The notes below the pieces were generated by a model. That model searched no databases and was not told where the DNA came from. It saw only the letters and a list, made by a program, of their open reading frames with translations. Positions 17,911 through 25,673 of a stretch of 57,226 bases of DNA are shown piece by piece. The translations under genes were made by a program, and so were the position numbers. Position 1 is the stretch's first letter, and every line of letters begins with the position of its first letter. Source of the stretch: an uncultured bacterium (GTDB lineage: Bacteria > Bdellovibrionota_B > Oligoflexia > Oligoflexales > CACXFL01); contig CACXFL010000160.1 of NCBI GenBank assembly GCA_902766925.1, positions 1-57,226 of the forward strand, read 5' to 3'.

Positions 17911-19113
17911 ATGTTTTTAAATCTGGAGGTTTGTATCATACAGAAGTTGATAAAATCGGTGATTAAAAGTACTGATGCTTTAGTAAAAAAATATAAATTC
18001 ACTAGATGGATGGAACCACTGGTAAAAGAAGCAGATCTTTTCTTCTTCTCTTCTACGGAAAGATCTCAGGGATACTGTAAGGTAAGAGATTGTACAGATT
18101 ATAAACGAATGATGATAATGGTTGTTTTTGCACTGCTGCCAACCTTATTGTGGGGGATATATAACTGCGGATTTCAAATTAATAGGATGTATTCTGAGGT
18201 TTTGCATTATAATGATGGAATAAGACTTTTTATTCTTCAAAGCCTATCCTTACAAATAGATCCTGACAGTGTTTTAAGCTGTTTTGTTATGGGATGTTTG
18301 TATTTTGTTCCGATGTATGTGGTAGGACTTGTTGTAGGAGGTCTGATAGAGGTAGCTTTTTCTGTAGTTAGAAAAACAAGTATTAATGAAGGATTTTTAG
18401 TAACTTCTTTGATTTTTCCTATGATTCTTCCTTGTGGAATTGAGCTTTGGAAAGTAGCTCTGGGAATAGCTTTTGGAGTAATCTTTGGTAAGGAAGTATT
18501 TGGAGGAACTGGAAAGAATATATTTAATCCAGCACTTGTAGGAAGGATCTTTTTATTTTTTGCTTTTCCTGCATCAATGTCGGGGGATGTTTGGTTAGAT
18601 GGAACAAGTGGAGCTACTTATCTATCTGGACCTACAAATCTTGATGATATAAATTTTTTATCTCTCTTTTTAGGAGATAAATTTGGATGTATTGGAGAAA
18701 CCTCATCATGTATGTGTCTTTTAGGAGGAGTTTTTCTTCTTTTTACAAAGATTGCTTCCTGGAGGATAGTGGTAAGCTCTTTACTATCACTTGGAATTTT
18801 TTCATATATCTTTGAACTTTTATCATTTACTCAAATTCCTTGGTATCATCAGTTTGTAGTAGGTGGAGCTCTGTTTGGGATATTTTTTATGGCTACAGAT
18901 CCTGTAACATCTTCATATACAAAAATTGGTAAATATATATACGGAACTATTATAGGAACTCTTATAGTGGTGATAAGAATCTTTAATCCAGGATTTCCAG
19001 AGGGGGTTATGTTTTCAATTCTTATAGGAAATGCTCTGGCTCCTCTTATAGATCAAATAATTTTATCTATGATGATTCGAAGAAGAGATAAAAAACTTAG
19101 ATCCTATACTTAG
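17911..19113 (+). CDS. nqrB: Na+-translocating NADH:quinone reductase subunit B (NqrB)
   Basis: NqrB is the large membrane subunit of the sodium-pumping NADH dehydrogenase, carrying a covalent FMN. Seen: GIAFGVIFGKEVFGGTGKNI then FNPALVGRIFLFFAFPASMS (residues about 185-225) and the flavinylation motif SGAT (233-236, Thr236 the expected FMN site). There are about ten membrane segments, and the length is close to the NqrB norm and longer than RnfD. No other nqr gene is nearby, so the remaining subunits must be elsewhere or missing. The start is uncertain: a strong GGAGGT (17925-17930) lies inside the frame, 7 nt before an ATA codon, while the ATG at 17911 lacks a ribosome site. Confidence 0.88.
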   Translation: MFLNLEVCIIQKLIKSVIKSTDALVKKYKFTRWMEPLVKEADLFFFSSTERSQGYCKVRDCTDYKRMMIMVVFALLPTLLWGIYNCGFQINRMYSEVLHYNDGIRLFILQSLSLQIDPDSVLSCFVMGCLYFVPMYVVGLVVGGLIEVAFSVVRKTSINEGFLVTSLIFPMILPCGIELWKVALGIAFGVIFGKEVFGGTGKNIFNPALVGRIFLFFAFPASMSGDVWLDGTSGATYLSGPTNLDDINFLSLFLGDKFGCIGETSSCMCLLGGVFLLFTKIASWRIVVSSLLSLGIFSYIFELLSFTQIPWYHQFVVGGALFGIFFMATDPVTSSYTKIGKYIYGTIIGTLIVVIRIFNPGFPEGVMFSILIGNALAPLIDQIILSMMIRRRDKKLRSYT

Positions 19114-19167
19114 AATATCTTTATAATTTATTTAAAATTAAAAATTTGGAAGGTTTGACTACGTAGT

Positions 19168-19202
19168 CCTACTATCTTAAAATAATAGTAGGGTTTTTTT
19201 AT
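19168..19202 (+). terminator. Rho-independent terminator after nqrB
   Basis: CCTACTAT (19168-19175) pairs with ATAGTAGG (19185-19192), followed by seven Ts. Confidence 0.8.
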
Positions 19203-19242
19203 TTCTTTATTGTCTTAGTTAAATTGGATTATAGGTACATTT

Positions 19243-19623
19243 GTGTTGTTTTGTCAGGATATAGTACAAAAAGCAGTAGATACCTTGTGTTCTTATTGTA
19301 AAACAGGAACAAGGATCCTCAGTCTTATTGAAGATAAAGATTATTCTAGAATAGATTCTCTACTTAAAAAAAGAGAAGATCTTTTTTCTAATTTTCAAAA
19401 AATAGAGAATTATCTTACGAAGAAAGGAATAAATATTTTCCAAAATAATTCTATCATAGATTATATCAGTCAAGGAGTAGCTCAAAACGAACTGATACAA
19501 AAAAATTCTTCAGTGGTTGTAAATTTTTACAGACAAAAGATTCTTCAACTAACAGATTCAATTAATTACATAAAAAAAGCACAACACAGTGTATATGAAC
19601 ACACACTTAGAAAAGAGGTTTAA
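19243..19623 (+). CDS. FlgN/FliT-like small helical protein, 126 aa (putative)
   Basis: Starts with GTG at 19243. The protein is almost entirely helical with heptad-like hydrophobic spacing (ILSLIEDKDYSRIDSLLKKR, then EDLFSNFQKIENYL), the pattern of export chaperones such as FlgN, which guard hook-filament junction proteins. The resemblance is in length, charge and helical layout, not in a diagnostic motif, so the name is tentative. It ends 1 nt before the ATG of the glycosyltransferase-TPR gene, implying translational coupling and a shared function, possibly flagellar. Confidence 0.6.
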   Translation: MLFCQDIVQKAVDTLCSYCKTGTRILSLIEDKDYSRIDSLLKKREDLFSNFQKIENYLTKKGINIFQNNSIIDYISQGVAQNELIQKNSSVVVNFYRQKILQLTDSINYIKKAQHSVYEHTLRKEV

Positions 19624-19624
19624 T

Positions 19625-21481
19625 ATGCAACAAAGACCACGTTTGGCCATAGTTTATGGAATGCTTCCACTTACTGATGAGATTAATCAGTTTAGTGTTT
19701 TATCTGACAAATACGATATAGATCTAGTATCTACATCTGTAGTATGTGAATATGTAAAAGCTAACACTTTTTTTGAAAACTTAAATTATGTATCTCTATC
19801 TGATTATAAAGATAATCCAACATATGTAGCTGGACTTGAAAAAGCCTTGAAGGATTATTCGATAGTAATTCTAAAAGAAAGAACAGGTCTTTATGCATAT
19901 CAGACATTAAAAGCTAAATGGCAGTATCATTTTAAATTGATAGTATGGTGTGATAATCTTTATACTTTCTGGGATGATACTAAAGACGAGTTTTCTACAA
20001 TTAGATCTGAACTTAATTTAGGAGCAGATTTATTTATCACACAAACTAAACAGGGAGTAGACTCTCTTATAAGTGAGGGAGTAACAAAAGATAGAATAAC
20101 TTACTTTGCTCCTTGGATTAAAGCAGTTAAAGATGAAAGTTTAACTCCTCAAGAAAAATTAAAAATAAGACATCAAGTTAGAGAAGATTTAGGATACTGT
20201 GATTCTAATTTTGTAATAACACATCTTGGTCAAAGAGAGTGGGAAGAAGGACTAGATGATTTTCTACTAGGGGTAAAAAAAGCAGTAGATGAAGATTCAT
20301 ATCTAAGACGTCAACTTCAGATAGTATTTTGTGGAATAGGAACCTATACTTCAAAAATTAATGATTTAACCATTAAACTAGGACTTGAAGATAGAGTTAA
20401 ATTTTTAAATCCAGGAAGAGAATCTATTAGACAACTTGCTTATATCTCTGATGCCATGTATCTAAGTTTTATTCCTTATCAAGAAAGAAAAGAAGGAGAT
20501 CCTCAAAGAGTATTATTTCCTATGAGTGAATCTATTCCTATACTTGCATCTCGATCTTCATTAGTAGAAGAAACCTGTGAGAAACATAGAATTGATTTTT
20601 GTGTAGGATCTTTTTCTTCTATAGCACAGGGGATTAAAAAGATAGTAGGTTCTAAAGCACTGGTAAAAGATATAGTAACTAAAAACGATAAAAAGATCTC
20701 TACAATCTTTACCAAAGAAAGATTCCTTGCAGGTATGGATAAGATATTAGATCTAGACGATAGGGTAGAAAATTCTGGAAGAAGTTTAGAAAGACTTATA
20801 GTAGAAGCAGAATCTTTGGTTCAATCTAAACAGTATGTAAAAGCTATAGATCTTATAGAAAATATATTTAAAACTCAATCTTTAGCTTCTCATCATAGAT
20901 CTAATCTGTATAGGTTAATTGGAGATTCCTTTATTAAATTAAACGATACTCAAGGAGCTACCGAGGCTTATAAGGAAGCTTTACTTCTGGATAAATATTT
21001 CTACAAAGCTTATGTAGGGCTTGGAACAGTTTGTTTGATACAAGAAAAATTTGAAATAGCAGTACTAAATTTCCAAAAAGCAGTAGCACTAATGCCAAAC
21101 GATGAGATGACTAACCTTGGACTTGCTCTATCTTTCCAAGGACTGAAAGAACCAAGGGAAGCTCTAAAATGGATATTAAAATCCCTAGAAATTAATCCAG
21201 ATAACAAGGAAGCAATTTATTCTTTAGTTAAACTTGCAGCAGAGATGGATGAATATAGCGATGCTGAACATATTCTTACCTCCTATGTAAAACGTCATCC
21301 TCTAGATCATAATATGATTTATGCTCTAGCAAGTATTTGTTTCAAACAATCTAAATTAGAACTTGCAGATAGTTATATCGGTTTGATTTTAGATAAAGAT
21401 CCTACAGATGAGAGAGCATATATACTGAGAAAGAAGATTCGTTATCAACTCGATTCCAGGGTTGAAACAAGTAGGGGATAA
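19625..21481 (+). CDS. Glycosyltransferase (GT4-like) fused to TPR repeats, 618 aa
   Basis: The start is taken at 19625, after AAGAGG, not at an upstream in-frame ATG inside the previous gene. Residues about 1-385 form a GT-B type glycosyltransferase: N-terminal Rossmann part (RPRLAIVYGMLPLTDEINQF), then NFVITHLGQREWEEGLDDFL, QIVFCGIGTY, LGLEDRVKFLNPG and the acceptor/nucleotide region with MSESIPILASRSSLVEETCE. From about 400 to the end are five or so TPR-like units (e.g. SNLYRLIGDSFIKLNDTQGA then TEAYKEALLLDKYFYKAYVG). Glycosyltransferase-TPR fusions often modify surface proteins, including flagellins; the FlgN-like neighbour makes that plausible here, but no substrate is shown. Confidence 0.82.
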   Translation: MQQRPRLAIVYGMLPLTDEINQFSVLSDKYDIDLVSTSVVCEYVKANTFFENLNYVSLSDYKDNPTYVAGLEKALKDYSIVILKERTGLYAYQTLKAKWQYHFKLIVWCDNLYTFWDDTKDEFSTIRSELNLGADLFITQTKQGVDSLISEGVTKDRITYFAPWIKAVKDESLTPQEKLKIRHQVREDLGYCDSNFVITHLGQREWEEGLDDFLLGVKKAVDEDSYLRRQLQIVFCGIGTYTSKINDLTIKLGLEDRVKFLNPGRESIRQLAYISDAMYLSFIPYQERKEGDPQRVLFPMSESIPILASRSSLVEETCEKHRIDFCVGSFSSIAQGIKKIVGSKALVKDIVTKNDKKISTIFTKERFLAGMDKILDLDDRVENSGRSLERLIVEAESLVQSKQYVKAIDLIENIFKTQSLASHHRSNLYRLIGDSFIKLNDTQGATEAYKEALLLDKYFYKAYVGLGTVCLIQEKFEIAVLNFQKAVALMPNDEMTNLGLALSFQGLKEPREALKWILKSLEINPDNKEAIYSLVKLAAEMDEYSDAEHILTSYVKRHPLDHNMIYALASICFKQSKLELADSYIGLILDKDPTDERAYILRKKIRYQLDSRVETSRG

Positions 21482-21549
21482 TCAGGTAGTAGGTTAGTTT
21501 AAGTGATTAGTAGGATTATATAATTATATAAATTTAGGGATGAGGGAAG

Positions 21550-22137
21550 ATGCTAAAAGAATGTGTTATTAATAATGAAAGAATTACAGTTCCTGTACCT
21601 ATTTTAAATGTTGGAGATATGATAGATTGGGCAGATTCTCTGGGATCCGAGTATGGAGGGGTGGTTACAAAGATAGTTCTAGATGGTAAGGATATATCAT
21701 TAAAACCTGATAGAACTCAGGATCTTAATCCAAACTCATCTGTAGTGTTAAGTATAGATACCCCAACCAATTTATCAAGAGATGTAGTAACAGCTGTTAT
21801 TAGTATGCTTGAGATCAGCTCCATTGTAATAAAGGATCTAGCAGTCTCTACATGGAAAAATGATATGATATCCCTATCTGGTAGAAAGATAGTAGAAGAT
21901 CTTAAAATGGTTAAAGAACTTATAGAATCTATAAGTAGTCTTGATATGTCAAAAATTGAATTTGATTTTATGAAACAAATTACAGGTCTTTCTAATATGC
22001 AGTCTCGTCTTACTAGAAGTTTGAAGGAAAATAATCCAAAAGAGTTTTCTTCTCTTCTATTAAATGAACTCGATCCTTTTTTAAAGAATCTAAAACTAGA
22101 TCTACAAGATCTTTATGTAGATCTTGTAAGTGGTTAA
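21550..22137 (+). CDS. Hypothetical protein, 195 aa, in the same operon
   Basis: I do not recognise it. The first half is mixed beta/alpha with a pattern like NVGDMIDWADSLGSEYGGVV and SVVLSIDTPTNLSRDVVTAV; the second half is helical (KIVEDLKMVKELIESISSLD, ending LKNLKLDLQDLYVDLVSG). There is no signal peptide, no membrane segment and no Cys-based motif. GAGGGA is just upstream of the ATG. It follows the glycosyltransferase-TPR gene by 68 nt on the same strand, so a linked, perhaps flagellar or glycosylation-related role is possible, but this is context only. Confidence 0.7.
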   Translation: MLKECVINNERITVPVPILNVGDMIDWADSLGSEYGGVVTKIVLDGKDISLKPDRTQDLNPNSSVVLSIDTPTNLSRDVVTAVISMLEISSIVIKDLAVSTWKNDMISLSGRKIVEDLKMVKELIESISSLDMSKIEFDFMKQITGLSNMQSRLTRSLKENNPKEFSSLLLNELDPFLKNLKLDLQDLYVDLVSG

Positions 22138-22419
22138 TAAAAAATGTTTGGTTAGTTCTTGGATCGGTTTACTATATAATAGCCAACTATCCATCAGCTA
22201 AAGGTATTAAGGAGTTGACTTAGTACCCAGACTGCATCTTTTCTTTTTTTCGAACTACAATATGTGAAATCTTTATTTCAAACAGATAAATGACTGTATG
22301 AGTGGATTTTTCTTGATATAGCTCATAGGTATCGTTCTCTACTCTGGAGAAAATACCATTCATTTTGACGAAGATCTTGTAGCTGTTCCTACTCAAATTC
22401 TTTGGAGTAAATAAAGTAA
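22138..22419 (-). other. Intergenic region with likely degenerate copy of the lysC 3' end
   Basis: Between two convergent genes. On the minus strand 22220-22363 is open for 47 codons from an ATG without a ribosome site. Its peptide carries G-I-x-S-R and, 22 residues later, EIKISHIVV, matching G-V-A-S-R and EIKISCVV of the last ACT domain of the adjacent lysC in the same order. DNA at 22231-22279 is also visibly similar to 22454-22502 (identical over the first 13 bases and over nearly all of the last 12). The best reading is a decayed duplication of the lysC end, not a functional gene. Confidence 0.4.
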
Positions 22420-23685
22420 TTAATTTTTAATAAACTCCTTATGTAATACCTTAACTGCATCTTTTCCACTCTTTTGAGGTACAACGCAAGAAATTTTTAT
22501 TTCTGAAGTAGAAACCATCTTTATATCAATTTTAGCAGCTTCCAATGCTTTAAAAGTCCTAGAAGCTACTCCATGAACTGATCGCATTCCAACACCTACT
22601 ACAGATACCTTAGAAAAATCAGCTGATATATCTACCGATATATCAGAAAAATCAGGATCTTGTTTCAGAAGAGCTATACCTTTTTGAACCAACTCTTTAT
22701 CAGATTTAGCTACGGTAAAACCTACTTTAAAACTGGTTTCATCAACTTTATTAAAGATAATAATATCTACGTTTACCCCTAGATCTGAGATGGTGGAAAA
22801 AAGTTTTGAGATAGAGTGAGAACTTTTAATGTTTTTAACATTCACTCTTAGTATTCCTTCATCAAGGGTAACAGAGGATACTACAGGGGATTCTAGTTCA
22901 AATTGTTTCGAGGCATTAATATGGTCTAGGTTCATAACAATAGTCCTTTCATCTTCATTCTTTTTAAAACTGTTTCTAACAATAAGTGGTAGATTATATT
23001 TTTTCCCAAGTTCTACGCACCTAGGATGAAGTACCTTGGATCCAAGGGAAGCCATCTCAAGAGCTGATTCAAAATCTAATTCTTTTATTAGTGAAGCAGT
23101 CTCTACAATTCTAGGATCTGTAGTAAATACCCCATCTACATCAGTATTAATCTCACAAAACTCAGCATTCAGAGCTACTGCCAGAGCTACTGCTGAGGTA
23201 TCAGATCCACCACGACCAAGGGTAGTAATCTCATTTGCTTCATTAATCCCTTGAAATCCAGCTATAACGCACACTTTTCCTTGTTTCCAAGCTTTAAATA
23301 TTGGATCAGTATTTATACTTTTAATTCTGGCTTTAGAGTGAAACTCATCGGTAAGAATTCCAATTTGAAATCCTAAAAATGGAGCGACTTGTACTCCCAG
23401 TCTCTGAATAGCAGCAGACATCAGTGCTACACTAATTTGTTCCCCAGCAGCAAGAGCCATATCATAAGCATCCCAAGGAGGAGTAGGGTTAATGTCTAGG
23501 ATTTGCTGAATAAGCTCATTTGTTTTTCCAGATTGAGCACTGACTACTAGTGCAATCTTTCTCCAACCTTCATTATAGAGTCCTACAACCCTTTCGGCCA
23601 CATCGTAAATTCTTTCTTTATTAGCTACGGAGGTTCCTCCATATTTTTGAACAATACAACTATCTTTACTAACTTTTGAATACAT
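22420..23685 (-). CDS. lysC: Aspartate kinase, 421 aa
   Basis: Phosphorylates aspartate, the entry to lysine, diaminopimelate, threonine and methionine synthesis. Motifs: VQKYGGTSVANKERI (residues 13-27), the LGRGGSDTSAVALA nucleotide/substrate block (about 158-171) and EINTDVDGVFTTDPRIV, followed by two ACT domains in the last ~160 residues (VTLDEGILRVNVKNI; VSVVGVGMRSVHGVASR), where lysine and threonine usually bind for feedback control. Length is normal for the fused single-chain type. It lies 61 nt downstream of lysA on the same strand, so the two form a lysine/DAP operon. Confidence 0.95.
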   Translation of the reverse strand: MYSKVSKDSCIVQKYGGTSVANKERIYDVAERVVGLYNEGWRKIALVVSAQSGKTNELIQQILDINPTPPWDAYDMALAAGEQISVALMSAAIQRLGVQVAPFLGFQIGILTDEFHSKARIKSINTDPIFKAWKQGKVCVIAGFQGINEANEITTLGRGGSDTSAVALAVALNAEFCEINTDVDGVFTTDPRIVETASLIKELDFESALEMASLGSKVLHPRCVELGKKYNLPLIVRNSFKKNEDERTIVMNLDHINASKQFELESPVVSSVTLDEGILRVNVKNIKSSHSISKLFSTISDLGVNVDIIIFNKVDETSFKVGFTVAKSDKELVQKGIALLKQDPDFSDISVDISADFSKVSVVGVGMRSVHGVASRTFKALEAAKIDIKMVSTSEIKISCVVPQKSGKDAVKVLHKEFIKN

Positions 23686-23746
23686 ATATTAACCTTCTAA
23701 CTAGGATACTAACTACACAGTATTATATATATACATCCCATATCAA

Positions 23747-25051
23747 CTATAAACACTCTTTTTCGTCTTTTATCATCTCTTCTAGAGATTGTCTTTTTCT
23801 TATAAGCTTAATCTGATCTTTATAAACCATAATCTCAGCAACGAGTGGTCTAGAGTTGTAATTACTAGCCATACTCATTCCATATGCTCCAGCACCTCTA
23901 ATTGCTACAAGATCTTCAGCCTTAAGATCTGAAAAAGGAATATCCGAAGCGAATATATCTGAACTTTCACATATAGGACCCGCAAAACTATAGGTGTTTT
24001 TATTACATCCACATTTACATCCTGGATCACAGTTACAATCTCCCGTATGACCACAAGAACATATCGGCTCTGCTACAGGAACAATCTTATGGTAAGATCC
24101 ATACATTGCAGGTCTAACTAGATCGTTCATTCCAGCATCAAGCATTACAAACGAGCGATCTCTTTTTTGTTTAATCCCTACCACCTGAGCTACAAGAATA
24201 CCTGAGTTTCCTACAATTACTCTGCCTGGTTCAAGTATAAGGGTAGCTCCACTATCTTTTAATTCCTCTATAATACAATCAGCGTATTCCTCCAAGGAAA
24301 ATACTTTCTCATCTTTATATAAAATACCTACTCCTCCTCCTAAATCTATAGAACTAAGAGGTACTCCCTGAGATTTTAAATCTTGGTATAATCCTACCAT
24401 CCTTTTGGCAGTATCTCGGATAGGAGAAAGATCCTTCATTTGAGATCCAATATGACAAGAGATCCCTTGAATTTTTAAATATGGGTGATCTTTATATTCA
24501 CTAGCTAACTTATAGACATCAGGTTCATCTATTCCAAATTTGGATCCAGCAAGTCCTGTAGTTATTTTAGGATGAGTATGAGCATCAATATTAGGATTAA
24601 CTCTAAAGGATACCGCTACATCTTTTTTATGCATGGAAGCAACCCCAGCAATGTAGGCGAGTTCAAAATCTGATTCCACGTTAAATTGACGTATTCCAAG
24701 TTGAATAGCTTCATCAATTTCTTGTTTGGTTTTAGAAGCTCCAGAGAACACAATTTTTTCGGCATCAACCCCAGCAAGAATAGCTTTTTTTATCTCTCCT
24801 ATGGAAACAACATCTGCTCCAAATCCTAGAGAGAATATCTTTTTAAGGATTGAAAGGTTATTATTTGCCTTTACTGCAAAAGAACAAAGAGTGGATGGAT
24901 ATTTTGAAAAAGCAGTTAAAAAACGCTTGCAGTGAGCCTCGAGCGTAGATTCAGAATATACATAACAAGGTGTATGGAATCTGGATACAATATCTTCAAT
25001 ACTTATATCTTCACAAAAATAAGTTCCATTTTTATATTTAAAATGATCCAA
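23747..25051 (-). CDS. lysA: Diaminopimelate decarboxylase with a cysteine-rich insert, 434 aa
   Basis: A PLP enzyme making lysine from meso-diaminopimelate. Seen: FAVKANNN with the PLP lysine Lys61, GISCHIGSQ (about 196-204), the SIDLGGGVGI glycine loop, LEPGRVIVGNSG and GPICESSD with the catalytic Cys361. Between the usual YHKIVPV and GPICESSD, residues 331-349 form an added Cys-rich segment with seven cysteines in 19 residues (CSCGHTGDCNC then DPGCKCGC), which normal LysA lacks and which looks like a metal-binding or disulfide knot next to the active-site loop. The gene precedes lysC. Confidence 0.94.
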   Translation of the reverse strand: MDHFKYKNGTYFCEDISIEDIVSRFHTPCYVYSESTLEAHCKRFLTAFSKYPSTLCSFAVKANNNLSILKKIFSLGFGADVVSIGEIKKAILAGVDAEKIVFSGASKTKQEIDEAIQLGIRQFNVESDFELAYIAGVASMHKKDVAVSFRVNPNIDAHTHPKITTGLAGSKFGIDEPDVYKLASEYKDHPYLKIQGISCHIGSQMKDLSPIRDTAKRMVGLYQDLKSQGVPLSSIDLGGGVGILYKDEKVFSLEEYADCIIEELKDSGATLILEPGRVIVGNSGILVAQVVGIKQKRDRSFVMLDAGMNDLVRPAMYGSYHKIVPVAEPICSCGHTGDCNCDPGCKCGCNKNTYSFAGPICESSDIFASDIPFSDLKAEDLVAIRGAGAYGMSMASNYNSRPLVAEIMVYKDQIKLIRKRQSLEEMIKDEKECL

Positions 25052-25189
25052 AATAGTCTCCCTATATATATTAAGGTTAATTTATTCCTCATAAGTTAGG
25101 AATGATAGTATGATTCATAGAACTAATCCAGCTTTTTTATGATTCAGGGGGTAGGAATCGAATAATATTTATAAAAATCAGATTAAATG

Positions 25190-25219
25190 TTGTAAAAACT
25201 TTAACTTGTCTGATAAAAT
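25190..25219 (+). promoter_or_regulatory. Possible promoter of HU/IHF gene
   Basis: TTGTAA (25190-25195) and TAAAAT (25214-25219) are separated by 18 nt, about 35 nt upstream of the start codon. Confidence 0.4.
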
Positions 25220-25255
25220 ATAAAAGAAAGTTTAATCTTTAAAAGAGGTGTTTCG

Positions 25256-25570
25256 ATGGTTAAGTCTGAATTGATAGAAAGTTTATCTCAACGTGTTGGG
25301 TTAACCTTAAATAAAGCTGAAGATGTAGTAGAATTATTTTTTAATGAAATAACAAACGCTTTATGTAAAGGTGAAAGAATTGAGATTAGAGGATTTGGTG
25401 CTTTCACAGTAAGAAAATACGATTCTTATGAAGGCAGAAATCCTAAGACCGGAGAAAAAATAACAGTTCCTCCTAAATATCTTCCTTTTTGGAAAACAGG
25501 TACAGAGTTAAAACAAAGAGTAGATTCTGCATTAGAAAAATCTGAAAAGGAATGGACTCCGGATCTATAA
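25256..25570 (+). CDS. HU/IHF-family DNA-binding protein, 104 aa
   Basis: A small nucleoid protein that bends DNA as a dimer. The N-terminal helices (VKSELIESLSQRVGLTLNKA) lead to the highly conserved core IEIRGFGAFTVRKYDSYEGR followed by NPKTGEKITVPPKY, containing the DNA-intercalating Pro arm, and ending FWKTGTELKQRVD. The RxNPKTGE arm and the length with a short acidic tail resemble IHF-beta-like proteins more than plain HU, but the subtype cannot be fixed by eye. AGAGGTG is just upstream. It is monocistronic, with a terminator 29 nt after the stop. Confidence 0.93.
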   Translation: MVKSELIESLSQRVGLTLNKAEDVVELFFNEITNALCKGERIEIRGFGAFTVRKYDSYEGRNPKTGEKITVPPKYLPFWKTGTELKQRVDSALEKSEKEWTPDL

Positions 25571-25598
25571 TCTTGGTCTTTAGTGTCCGAACATTATC

Positions 25599-25633
25599 AA
25601 AAACTTCCTCTTCTTGGCGGGGAAGTTTTTTTT
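25599..25633. terminator. Terminator between HU/IHF gene and DUF4388 gene
   Basis: AAAAACTTCC (25599-25608) pairs with GGAAGTTTTT (25621-25630), with T-run on both strands; it probably serves both convergent genes. Confidence 0.85.
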
Positions 25634-25673
25634 GTATATCTTGGATAGATACATCCTCTATCCAAGATACAAT

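Noticed and set aside
17911-19113. RnfD instead of NqrB
   Set aside because: Length about 400 aa, long N-terminal extension, and the FGGTGKN...NPAL...FPASMSGD block with SGAT match NqrB better than RnfD.
22220-22363. 47-codon minus-strand frame as a real small gene
   Set aside because: No ribosome site and it resembles the end of lysC; better explained as a decayed duplication.
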